A stretch of DNA of 64,000 bases from Plumapathes pennacea (lineage: Eukaryota > Cnidaria > Anthozoa > Antipatharia > Myriopathidae): positions 17,479,591 through 17,543,590 of the forward strand of contig OZ038469.1 in the NCBI GenBank assembly GCA_964036295.1, given 5' to 3'. Every line of letters starts with the position of its first letter. The first letter of the stretch is position 1. The notes under the pieces were generated by a model. That model was not told the DNA's origin. It saw only the letters and a list, made by a program, of their open reading frames with translations, and made no database searches. Below, one piece after another: positions 9,601-22,478 of this stretch. The position numbers were made by a program, and so were the translations under genes.

Positions 9601-11359
9601 AGTCAATATTGCATTGAGAGGAGTCAATATTGCATTGAGAAGAGTCAATATTGCATTGAGAGGAGTCAATATTGCACTGAGGAATGCATGCGAGCACTGT
9701 GCTTGGGTCAATATTCTGAACTAACTTTATTTTTAAGATTCTTTCTGTTTTTTGCTCTTTGCTTCTAACTTAGTTTACTTCGGCCTGAATACGTCATAGA
9801 ACCTGTACGATTAATTTCTATCGAGAGTTTTCTTCCATTTTGATTTTCTGTATTCTAAATCAGTGTGCTTTAATCTTATTCCTTTTTGTTGTATTTTCTT
9901 TTTTCAGGACACTTTCCTCTACAATTCCAGCTACTGGACAAATAAAATTTCTTACAACAAAAATGGAGGTCTGACGGGTTTTGATGACCAAGAAACTAAA
10001 CTGCCGACCTACTGGAGCACTCCTTTCTCCAGGATCTGCCTCGGCATGAAGGTGGGCAATAAGTTGAAGTTCATCGCAATCGATCAACAGGCCGAGTCAC
10101 TTTACTCTCTTATCGCCGATGGCCAGTACCTCAAAACTGACATGGGACGCTACATGTGGATGTCACTGGTGGACGGGTCCTCCCTTCAGAATAACTGCAA
10201 TAAGGAAGGATTTAACGTATTACCTGGTATTGCCAGGGATTCATCAGGAAAGCATATTCATTCCAAAGTCAGAATTGGAATTGTGGCCAACGAGCAGAAC
10301 GACTGCCAAACGCCTGATTCTCGTCTAGGATTTGGAATAGGAGGAGATGTCAAGAATTATTCGTGTGGATATGTCTTCGAGGGATTTAATAGACCTCACG
10401 AAGATGCTGCAGCCATGGGATATATCTTCGTTGGCGGTAAGATCGACGAAATATTTTTTCATGGACGTATACAAAGTGTTGTTTAGCGATCATGCTTCAC
10501 GTGAACACGTTTGTGTCTAATGATTTAAATGCACATTTTTAAATTTTTTTTATCGATTACTTACACTTATAGGGATGCCACTGTTAAATATTGTAACTTA
10601 TACATTTAAACCCATAGTATGTTTGCTTTAAAAGTTGCATTAGATTTTGTACGCGAGCAAGTGAAGTAAAAAAAAAGAAGCTATAAAAATGGTACAGGTA
10701 AAGTTATTTAACGTCAGTAGCTCTTATCAATAGAAGCCGACGGTAACGCCGTTTAATAACATCCATACAATAACTTCTGCATTCTGATTGGCTGAGCGTG
10801 TCTGAATTTATCCCAAACAGTGCAGAAATGTGAAATTTACAGTGCAGAAATGTGAAATTGAACATGCTGACAGCTGGCGCGCGTAGTTGCAAAGTCAAAC
10901 AAAACAAAAAGCGTCTTTTCATTCCTCGGGATGATTCCGATTCTGTTTATGAGAAATCAAAGTTCTTGAGAGACACTTGTGAATTGTAACGAAATTGTAT
11001 GATGTTATTAACAAATAATCACATGATTTCTCATGCAATTTTGGAATAAATAAACACTCGTAAATTTTTCAAAGACCACAAATTGCACTCGCGCGGCGCT
11101 CATTTATTCCAAATTGCACTCAAAATTATGCGATTACCTATACTAACTACCCTCCCTCTATGGATGTTTCCCGATATGCAACAGACCCAAAATAATCCCT
11201 TTTTACTTGATGGTTGTTTTGCAAGTTTACTTTCTGTCTGAAGTTCATTTGTGACCCCATTTGTCACACTTTGCTACCCCATTCGTCATTCTAGAGGGCC
11301 ACAAGTTTATTAGTGTTTTTACACTATTATGTGTTTACCCTGCTCGTTAAATAAAGGCT

Positions 11360-11420
<61 letters not shown>

Positions 11421-13675
11421 TCAATTCTTTTTGCATTGTGTTTGACTGATAAAATGTGATGTTTGGTGTGAAATATTATTCCAAAACTGTGATATTTATG
11501 ACGGCCAGTCAGCCAATGCATTATTTACGACTTTCAGTAGGGAGTTTAAAACAAACAGGACGGCGACGGCAACGGCAACGGCAACGCTAGGAACCAGGAA
11601 AAAGTGTCTCCATATTCCTTATGTCTCTGTAACTTTGCCTAATCTTACGTTGCTCAATTTGTTCGGTTTTTTTCCGTAGTTCTATTGCTGTCACTGTCTC
11701 TTACCAAGAAGAACGACTGTCGTAATTTCTCGAAATGTTGTCCACAAAATGAAGCTTTTGAAGTCGCACACAATTTCACATACCCACGTGTTCCTTTTGT
11801 CTTGCAATTAGTTTCACTGTCTAAAATATTTTACTCTTCATCACGTACTATACCAGTGTATGCCATAACTAGACAGTTCTCACAAATGAATAATAAAATG
11901 ACTACAATACTTTGTACAGAATCTACAGGGTGCTCCATCAAACCTCTGGGAATGGAGAGCGAAGTCATTCCAGATTCCAGGATTTCTGCGTCCTCTGAGT
12001 GGGACCAAAATCACGTGGCGATCAACGCGCGTTTGAATTTTATGGGTTCAGGAAACAGGACAGAAGCTTGGTCTGCAAAATACAACGACATAAACCAGTG
12101 GCTTAAAGTGGACTTTGGTCGTCCTGTTCGAGTAACCCAGATACAAATTCAAGGGAGAGCAGACTGCTGTAATAATCAGTTTGTCACCAGCTACACCGTC
12201 TCTTACAGTCAAGATAACATAAAGTATCAACTGTACATGCAGAATGGACTGGAAATGGTAAGGGGAACACATAAAATTAACTGTTGTATTTTACACTTTT
12301 ATGCATGAAGACTCATTTTGAGTTTGACTTTATTTTTCAGGTGTTCAATGGAAACAAGGACAAGAGTTCCACCGTCACACAAGTTCTGCCCTCTCCTATT
12401 GTCGCCCGCTATGTTCGTATTCATCCAAGAACCTGGAATGTACATATTTCCATGAGAGTGGAGTTTCTTGGGTGTGCACCAGGTAATTTAGCTGTTTTCA
12501 AGCTATTATTCATGACCTTTGTATAGACCATCTTGCGTTTGCTATAGGTCAGGAGACACAGCAAAAATACGGTTTTTGGCCGTGCGGTCACCCTATTTTT
12601 GGGTCAGCGGTCATTGCACAAACCAGTGGATTCAAGTGCAGATTTTGTTGTCCGGTGTAACGCTCGTAAAACCTCAAATAGGTCAATACTAGTGCTTCAT
12701 ACTATAAGTTAGTTCAATGCATTTTTTATTGTGCACAAGAAAAACGAGGCTTGCACACGAGGTGAAATTATAATACCTCGAGTTAGAAAAACTTAAATAG
12801 TAATGGCGACGAACGCTGACCAACGGAAGTGACGTCAAAAACGTACTTTCGCGGTGAAAAAATGAGGATGAAATAGGATAAATAGAACTGCTGCGTTAAC
12901 ATGGCGCATTTATATTTCAGTAATCAAGTACTTCATGGCAGACAATGCGCAGGGTTGCCAAGACAACTGTAAACAACAAAACATGGCATGCGTCGAGCAA
13001 GGAGGTTTTCCTAGTGGCAATGCAAAGCAGATATTTAAACAGCTCGGTTTCCCATGTGCAACTTCGCAGCCCTACAAATTTGAAGATAACCCCGCTTTTG
13101 CTCCTTTGACGAAACGCTGCTGGGGGTCAACAAACATTCCTGACAAAATCGACTGTTTATACGGAAAAAACCGCCAAGTACGGCGACTTTGCCCATGCAC
13201 AGCGTCTCCAGGTACGTATGCATGACGGTCCATTGCAAGTATTGTACGTCTACAAAGCTTTTGGAGAATGTCAGTTCTTAAAACTGTCGATGAAGTTAAT
13301 TATACAAAGCTCGAACTCCGGATTTTTTGCCACTTGGAATTTTGTAAAACTATTGGACCTTGTCCCTCCCCTCTCTATTAGAACAGTTGACAGCGGAGCA
13401 AATGTTTCCAGAGCGCCATTTTCGCTGTTTCTTTACGTTGATATCTGCTGAATCCACACAATCCGCCATGTTTACGTATCGTGTGGCCCGCAAGCAATGC
13501 TTGGCCTCGCTTTGGTACGGCGCTCGTGACTTTTGCGCATGATTGTGAAAGTGGCTTATTCATATTCATAAACATTCAGTCATGTTCATACATCCATACA
13601 ACGATTACAAGCGTACTTGTGTTGCTGGACATGCTGGCAAGAATCAGTATTCAGACAGTAATTTAGACAGTTCTG

Positions 13676-13706
<31 letters not shown>

Positions 13707-16700
13707 CTAATTCTGCAACCACTGAAAGAAGTCAGAACACAACGTATTCGAGCATAATTGTATTGCCGAGAGTTATGTTTTTTGGGCCCCGGTCGCACTT
13801 GTGACTTTAACGACAATAATATCGACATTGACAAGTTCTCAAGCCGTGCAAAAGGCACTTTGGAATGACCCTGAGGATTTTACAGAGAGTGCCACTTATA
13901 GGTTTAGTCATCGGTTCAAGGTATTTCACAGTACTATAATAATTCTCCAACGTGACAATTCGTGTAACTGCAGAACGCTATCGTGACAGGAACGAAGGTG
14001 ATTGCCTTCTGGCCAAACAGAGTCAAGTTTTATTCCGGTGTTGTGGAGCAAATTGACTTATCGAAGCCCGAGGGTAATTATTTCATTCAGTATGATGACG
14101 GTGATGAAGGTTGGAGGTCGCTGGATGAGCTAAGGATCTTCCGATGCAGTACGTATTAAAGTGAGCAATACAGGAAGTTAGATAATGGATTAGAAAGGGA
14201 GAGGGGCTCGAGGATACGGGAAACAGAAGAGTGTGCAGGACAGAAAAAGTCAGATATCCTGTGGAGTTAATAGGGTAGTCAGGGAGATTTGAAAACAGGC
14301 CATTATGGTGGGTACATGATATATCATACATAATGAAATAGCTCGCTGACATAGAAAAGCTGACAAGCAGTCTTGTATGAAATAATTGAGTGGGGTCTAG
14401 TCCCTATACGGGGAAACTCCAGCCCAGGGACTCTCCTAGGTTTCAAACACTTGGTCATATTGGTCCAGCAGGATTAGGGTTCCGTCTTTTTTTTTGTTTT
14501 TTGTTTTTTGTTTTTTTTTTTTTCAAACTAATTTTTAATAAGTATAAGAATTAATACTTATCATAGAAAATGCCAATTCATTTTTACGTTAGTTTCGATC
14601 AATCGGAACTGGCAGCCACTTATATTTTACCCGCAGCAGCTAAATCTAAAGAAGACACTAATCTGCCGTTAACGGTATTATATGTTTACCCAATTCGTTC
14701 CTTTTTGCACCTTTCTTCCCTTTAAGTCGGTTTAACTGATAAAACCTTTTTGTGTTGTGAGAGAAAGTGGTGATCGCGTAAGTGGCTTATTGCCGTTGCA
14801 AGTAGAAACTATGTGTTTTTGTGGCGGAGCTTAAACATCAACTATATTTTTCTCCCTTAGGTGTATGCACGTGCAAGGACATTAGCATTCTTATAAACAA
14901 CACCAAGGTGAACTCTTCAGAATTGTTTACAAACAATTCATACGAGGTCAGTGTTAATGTCAGCATGGACTGTGGTGGCGGGGACACACCTCCCGATTCC
15001 TATTGGTTTGACTGCGTCTTTGCTGGTATGAGGTGGACAGAGCAGAAAAAGATTTTTGACAGCAGCACACTGATACGGTTAAATGAGGCTACTTACCGTA
15101 TCCAGTGTGAAGTTAAGGATCAGTCTAATTATTCTCTCTGCTTTGGATCTACATTCGCGAAAATTGTCATGCCTGGAGGTAGCACAGAGTTAAGGTGAGA
15201 ACATTTACCAAAACATGGCTACTTATTCATTTACCAAACCCTAGCCCCACTTTTCCTTGCATAAGTTTAATTCATGTACTTGGGCCTGTTTCAAACATCG
15301 AACTTCACATGAATCGATACATTGTAAATATGCAAAAGCTATTGTTTCAGCTAAGTTACATTGTATTTGACGCTTGTGAAGTTCGACGTTTGAAACAGGC
15401 CTTACTTTCATACTAAACAAAGTTATTTTTTGTAATGTTCAGTATCCTGAAACCATCACAATCCTTACGTTTGCCTAACATGAGAGTGTTGATATCGGGG
15501 CTTGTACTCAGGTCGCCTATTTAAATTATAGCCACACGCTAAAACTATATTCCGGTCATTTGTTCTGTTTTATCTGATTGTTTTGAAATTAAAAATTTGC
15601 GAGAACTTGTTATGTTTTAATATGTAAATGAAAATAGTCTATTTTGATAATTATAGATAGGCATCTTTTGCACTCGAGTTTCTGTGGGAGCGAGTTTTCA
15701 GATGTGGGTCAACTTTCTATTGTTTTGAAATTATATAAACTCTTCAGGTGTGATGAGAACTGCGCTTCTAAAGTCAACGTGGCAAAAAGAATGGTGGTGA
15801 CGTGGCTCTGCAAGGCACCGTGGTGTAAGGACGTGCGTCCTGATTGGTCCTTGTATAAAGTGGACACTGGAGGGACTACTATTCCAGTTTCCGAAAAAAT
15901 ATTAAATATAGGGATGGTCAGCGCTATTTTGAAGGAAAATTCTTTGGAAGAAAATACCACATATAAAATATTGGCGACCTCTTCCCCCCAAGGATCCGAC
16001 TTCAAAGACATCAGCCGTCTGGAGTTTTTCACGAATTCAAAACCATACGTCGCTCAACTGCAAGGAGGATGTACTGTTAGCCCCATGGAAGGAATTGCGC
16101 TGAATACATCGTTCTTCTTCAGTTGTGTTGGATGGCTCGACGAGGATCAGCCACTAACCTATATCTTTAAATATCGCATCAACTCAGGCAATGTGACCTT
16201 TTACGAAGGACTGGCTTCTAACACTTCTGCTATGATGCCTCTTGGGGATTTGAACAAGGACTTCAACTTGGTGGTAGAGATGGTAGTCCAAGATGCTTTA
16301 GGAGCCTCGGATTCAATTGTAAAGATTTTAAATGTAAGCACTGAATGCGATGAATCACGACAAACGCGATAGTCACTTAGATGTGTGATTTTGCTTTGGA
16401 GTCGCCCTTTTTAGCCGCGTAAAGCAACGGAGAAAACGAGTTTTTAAGAAGAAGATAATGCAAAAGCATTATGCACACAAACACTCTCGGTTAGATAGAA
16501 TAACTGCATTCTACACTGATTGTTCTCGGTAAATGTTTTCTTAGCCATACTACTACAGACTCAAGTTTCTGCTGTGTGTTTGCAGATATACATTTGTGTG
16601 TCAGTGCTCGTAAATTTCATTCGTGCATTCGGTTTGCCTCCTCAGGTTTCTAAACCGGAATCTTTGAGTGTTGATGAAGTCGATGAACTCCTAAATACTA

Positions 16701-19700
16701 CAGATCCAAAAGCATTGCAAAATTCCATACTCATCCTTTCTGCTGTAGATGCCGCCAATTCGAGCAGCAAAGAAAAGACACAGGTATAAGAGAAAGTGAA
16801 TGTTGAAAAGAAATGTGTTTAATTTTCTTTTCTTTTTAGGTAAAGGTGATAGTGACCAAATACTAAGTTAATATTAACCATATTTTGTTTGAGTTTCACT
16901 TCTGGTGGTGATCGATACGTTAAGTATCCAGTAGTTAACTTAGTTACGTCTTGTTTGAATTATGTAATTGTTGTTAAACGTCTGATATAACGGCCTGTTG
17001 AAATCAATGTAAGACAGGGTACGGAAACAGACAAATGTATCATGTACGGTCATCAAATGAGTACAGGATCTTCTTATAATTAAGATTGTCATTCTGACAG
17101 CTAGTGTTGTTTCCAGGTGAAGGAAAAGGTCATGGATAGAATTGTGAACGTAACCGTAAAAACGTTGGAAGACGTCGGAACTTTGGCCTCTATTGTTGAC
17201 ATGGCAACGGAGGATGAAGAGCAAGTCTCACCAACGATTCAGGTGAATTGCTGAATCAGCAAAATAACCAACAACTTAATTTTTGGTCGGAAATCTTTAA
17301 TATACGGCCATAAAAATACAATTCAGACAGCGTAATATTATTTTTTTTAGGACAAATCTCTCACGAAGCTTGATGACATGGTCGCATTTACATCTCAGTG
17401 GAAGAATAGAAATGACGATGCAGGGCTTGTAAAGGAAGTTGGCTATAATGTATTGCGTTGTATATCAAATGTGATGACTGTGGCAACAAACAATGTTCTG
17501 AAAGTTATCAGCGATAAAGGAATCGCAAATACAAAGGTATAGTCTTGACTCAATGAATGTCTGTTTGTGCTGTTGAAAATGCAAAACAGGATCGAAAACA
17601 TATTGGAACAAAATAGGCCATTTACACCAGGCTGGTCACATGACCATGCCGATTTGTGGCACTCAAAATGCTTGAGGTGTTAAGTTTCAGTCACGTGGTG
17701 GATTTAGTGAGTTTCATTTGACAATTAGGTCTTGTTAGGCGTCTTCTTGCTCAAGTCAAGTTCAAACTGGTGTATCAACTAGGTGTTGATGAGGGTAATG
17801 GAACGCCGTAAAAGAGACAATAGCTGACGTTTCGAGCGCTAGCCCTTCGTCAGAGCGAAGCTTCGCTCGAAAGCGCTCAAAACGTCAGCTATTGTCTCTT
17901 TTACGGCGTTCCATTACCCTCACCAACACCTAGTTGATACACCAGTTTGTCTTCCGCCACGCCGACGCAGTCACCCTAGCTCTCTTAAGAGCTGCTATTA
18001 CACAAGTCAAGTTCGCCTTGAAGGGCGCTTGTTTCACTTTAATTTCGCAACTATGAAAAAATCGCGAAATTTACATGCAGGGTGGCGAAATGGAGTCGCA
18101 ATTAGGGTATAAAATTTTGGTTACCCAAATAAAGTATTACGATTCTGAATGATAATCTCATTTGACACTTTTTTCCACGTGAAGGCCAGTTTAGAGTTGA
18201 CAGACAGAATGGGCACTGTCCTACTGGAAACTACAATTCTTGGAGAAGAACCTGCATCCTTTAAGACTGAATATTTCGAGATGCTAGTGGGGAAGCACCG
18301 ACGATCACATGAGAGGGTACAGATTGTAAAGGATATCTTTTTGCCGGGGGATACAGACTTATTCGGCAACACAAGTGAAAGTCTTTCTACTTTTGGCTCG
18401 CAGGTGAGAACAAATTGTTTATGTTGGATTTTGCACTGGTTCTATAATTTTGATCTTCATATTGATCGTTAGTGGAATGCAGTATGTGCCTTTCTCTTAG
18501 TATTGCCGTAATTCACGATTAGAACTAAGAAGGTTAAATCAGTAAGTCGCAAAAATAAAGTGCGTTAATGACGCTTGAGATGCTAGTCCAACATTGCTAG
18601 AACAACCAAATTCTGCATTTTATAATGCATCATTCTGGATCGGGATCATTTGTAAGTAAAAACTTGGTTTAAGTTCCACAAGCTCAAACATCAAATAGCT
18701 GTTAAATTACTTTTTACACGGAAACTGATTATTTTTGTGATGTCGTTATATCTTTGTTTAGTTGATCAATTATCCTGAAAACCCTTACAACTGGGACACC
18801 TCATCAAAAAACATCACCTCATCAGTGGTTGATTTCACCTTGAAAACCAACAAGGGAACCACAATAGATGTTACAGGTCTCAAGAATCCTGTGGAATTGT
18901 ACATTCCTCGTGATGACAACGCTACAAATACTGGTCAGCCGTCCAACTTCTTTGTCAAGCCAAGTGAAAATGAGGCAATATCTCAGTTTCATAGCATCTC
19001 TATCCAATCGGATGACGTTTCTCTCTCACTTACTATTACGCCGAGTGGAGACAGGAGTTTGGTTGTTTATGTCAGCGCTAGGGAGAGACCGACCCCCAGT
19101 AGGTACAACTTTATGACAGAGTTACCTAACATAACATTCTGTCATAATTACCAAGTGTCCAACTGCAGCAGAGAAGCCTACACGTTTTCCATCTCAAGTG
19201 CCATAACAGGGGCAACTGGGCAGCACTATGTGGGAATAAGACTTGTAAAAAGAAGTGAGAATGTTAGAGAACAATCCGAACAGCTACCGCTACATCTTCG
19301 TTCAAGAAGAGATTCTGGAAGTGGCAATGGAGGGCTGAAGAACTGCATTTTAACAAAAGCTCCACCGCCGACGCCCGTTCCTCCGACTATCCGATCGGTT
19401 TATGACGCGAGCACCGATGTCAACTACACGATGTCTGTAAATGTTGCGAGCTGTAAGTACTGGTCGAACAAAACGAACACGTGGACAAGCGAGGGGTGTA
19501 AGGTTAGTAGTGTGCTTTTTAACAATTTCTCAAATCTTCCTGATTTTTTTTTCTAACAGACGTTTGGAAGGGCGACGAAACTTGATCATTGCTCAAATCA
19601 AGTATAGAACACTGTCCTGAAATGTTTTGTGAATGTCCTGTGTTCTGGTGGACTTGACGGGCTGCTATCTTTCTTTACGAAAATTAAGAGAAATAGCGTC

Positions 19701-22208
19701 CCCATTAGCATCCAGTTTATTACCCTTGCAGAGCTCGGGGATTACATCGGCACCCGGTCCTTTGCGAGAGAAAAGGAAAAAAGGAATGGTTGTTTAAATT
19801 GGTTGGAAGTTTCACTTTCTTCCTTTTTGTCTTAGGCGGGCCTCAAATCTGTGTCTGATAAAATCCAGTGTTTTTGCACTCATCTCTCTGCGTTTGGAGG
19901 GGGATTTTTTGTTACACCGAACCGGATCGACTTCGATGTGGTATTTGCACGTGGTATAGGAAATAACTACAGTGTTTTGGCCACCGTCTGTACCATATTT
20001 GCTCTCTATTTTCTGTGCTTAATTTACGCCAGACGTGCGGACAGAAAGGATCATGCAAAGGTAAATCTTATGAATGTAAATAATTGTTATGTAAGGTTCA
20101 CCTGTGTATGTACAGTATGCATGTTTGCATGTGTGCGCGTGTGTATGTCTGTCTGTCTGTCTGTCTGTCTGTATGCATGTATGTAGTTAACCAAACTCAG
20201 TCTACCACCTTGTAACAAGCCTGATTTAGTCTTTGCAAATATTTATCAGTTTGACCTGAAAACCACTGTGCAGAGTTAACATGCATAGTTTTGCGCAATG
20301 AATTATGGATTTTACACTTGTCTGCATGGTTAAACCTGGTCTGATAGTCATATTTCCCATGGAAATACAAGTATATTTTGCGCCACAAATGTAAACAGTC
20401 CATAATTCATTGCGCCGAACTATGTCGACTCTGCACGCCGATTTTCAGGTAAATTTGTAGAGAAATCCTATATCAACTAACTCGGCCATGGGTATTAAAT
20501 GCGAGCAACCTGTTTTTACCTTTCTCAGATTATAGCCGATGTCATTGTGGCACGGGATTTTAGCGATACCTACAAGTACCAGATCTACATTCGCACTGGA
20601 ATATGGAGACGTTACGGGACGTCAGCCAAGGTGGGAATTGTCCTTTATGGAGAAAATGGATGCACGGATAACATCTACCTTACAGATTCTAAAATACAAA
20701 GAAAGTTCTTTGCTCGAGCTAGCGTCAACCACTTCACTCTCTATCTACCAGAGTCACTCGGCCAGCTGTATAAAATTAAACTGTGGCACGATGATACGGG
20801 AAAGAACTCCTCCTGGTTTGTTGAAGACGTTTGTATTGTGGATAGCCAAACGACAGATGAGTGGCACTTCATTGCTAGACAGTGGTTGGCCGTGGATAAG
20901 GGAGAAGGAGAATTAAAAGTTGAAATCCGAGCTGCAGATGAAGAGCAGCTCAAGGCTGTTGGAAACTTGACCTACACGAGAGCAGCGAAGAGCTTTGCCG
21001 ATACTCATTTGTGGTTCTCCATATTTACAAAGCCTCCTCACAACAAATTCACACGTTGTCAGCGTCTCTCGTGTTGCTTATCGACCTTGTTAGCAGCTAT
21101 GATTGCCAACGCCATGTTCTACGAGTTGGGAGGAAGTGCAGAAGACACTTTTAAAGTAGGTCCTCTTCAAGTAAGCTGGACTCAGATTAAGATTGGAATA
21201 CAGAGCAGTTTCGTGGCAGTTCCAGTCAACGTACTACTGGTTCTGATTTTTAGGTACGTCAAAGAATCCAAGAGGTATCGCTACGAAGAGCCAACGGCTG
21301 ACAAAAAAACCCAACATGGCTGCCTGCCACACTTCTTCGTTTACATAGCTTGGTTGTTGTGTTTAGCTACAGCAGTAACATCAGCAGTTTTTACAGTTTT
21401 TTACAGCATCCAGTGGGGAAAGGAAAAGTCCAACCAGTGGTTAACGTCCATTTTGGTTTCCTTCTTTGATGACATATTGGTTCTCCAGCCCCTGAAAATT
21501 GTTCTACTAGCGTCGCTAGTTTCGATAATAATACGAAAGTTGCCTAAAAGAGAAGAAATTGTTGGTCCATCCTTGTGGAAACGTAGGAAGGCACACGAAA
21601 TTAGTGTCTCTGGCGCCCGGAAGGCATCGCTTGCCTTTGAAGAACGAGATCATAAAAAGAAATTGCTAAAAATGCACAGCAAGGTTAAAGAAATAACGAC
21701 GTTCCTGGTATTTGTGATTCTGCTGATGATCGTGTGCTATGGCAACCGAAGCGAAACACGATACATGGTCACTAGATCATTGGAAGAGACCTTTGGCGAA
21801 TTTAAGGACGTAAGTATACCAAAAGTATCATTTTTTTAATGGACAAGCTGGTTTTGTCATGATAAGAAGACTGTAGCGTATAAACTTAAACTCCAACACA
21901 TTATGTCATTGTCAGGTTGGCGAGCCACCGGAGTTTTGGAATTGGACAAGAGGCACACTAGTACCAGGACTCTACGACAGCACGTGGTACAACGGCCGAC
22001 CGTTTGACGAAGAAGGTTTCATAAGCACCAGAGAGGCATTCATGATTGGCATGCCAAGGTTGAGACAAATTCGAGTTAAACCTGGCAAGTAAAATATACT
22101 ATATTCTTCATGCATATGTTTTTATTACGTGTCAGTTGTTTAGATCCCGTATGTCACTCCGAAGGAATACAACATTTCTTATTTATACATTTGTAAACCT
22201 TCCAAGCA

Positions 22209-22284
<76 letters not shown>

Positions 22285-22333
22285 GTTATTATTATTATTA
22301 TTATCATTATTATTATTATTGTTATTATTGTTG

Positions 22334-22409
<76 letters not shown>

Positions 22410-22435
22410 CATTATTATCATTGTTATTATTGTTG

Positions 22436-22478
<43 letters not shown>

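Larger units (their letters stand above)
15195..20528. other. Introns 9-16 of gene B: what they hold
   Basis: Introns longer than 300 bp in this part (15195-15747, 16334-16645, 16784-17116, 17537-18184, 18404-18761, 19503-19835, 20061-20528) align with their gene C counterparts. Apart from the listed MITE, the B-only foldback insertion (17764-18002), a GTCT microsatellite (20147-20172) and an inverted-repeat element (20234-20466), I see nothing in them. Confidence 0.6.

Noticed and set aside
9513-9682. CRISPR-like array of short direct repeats
   Set aside because: Units are contiguous without spacers and the genome is eukaryotic.
9395-9724. Repetitive protein with Gly-Val-Asn-Ile repeats, and its minus-strand partner
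   Set aside because: It is read-through of exon 3 into a 21-bp minisatellite. Domain continuity needs splicing at 9493/9908.
13586-13858. Minus-strand frame with poly-Lys
   Set aside because: It is a translation across the 27-T run in an intron.
22086-22090. GT donor two bases after the GC donor of gene B exon 18
   Set aside because: It shifts the frame and gives an early stop with either nearby acceptor. Gene D supports the phase-1 border.
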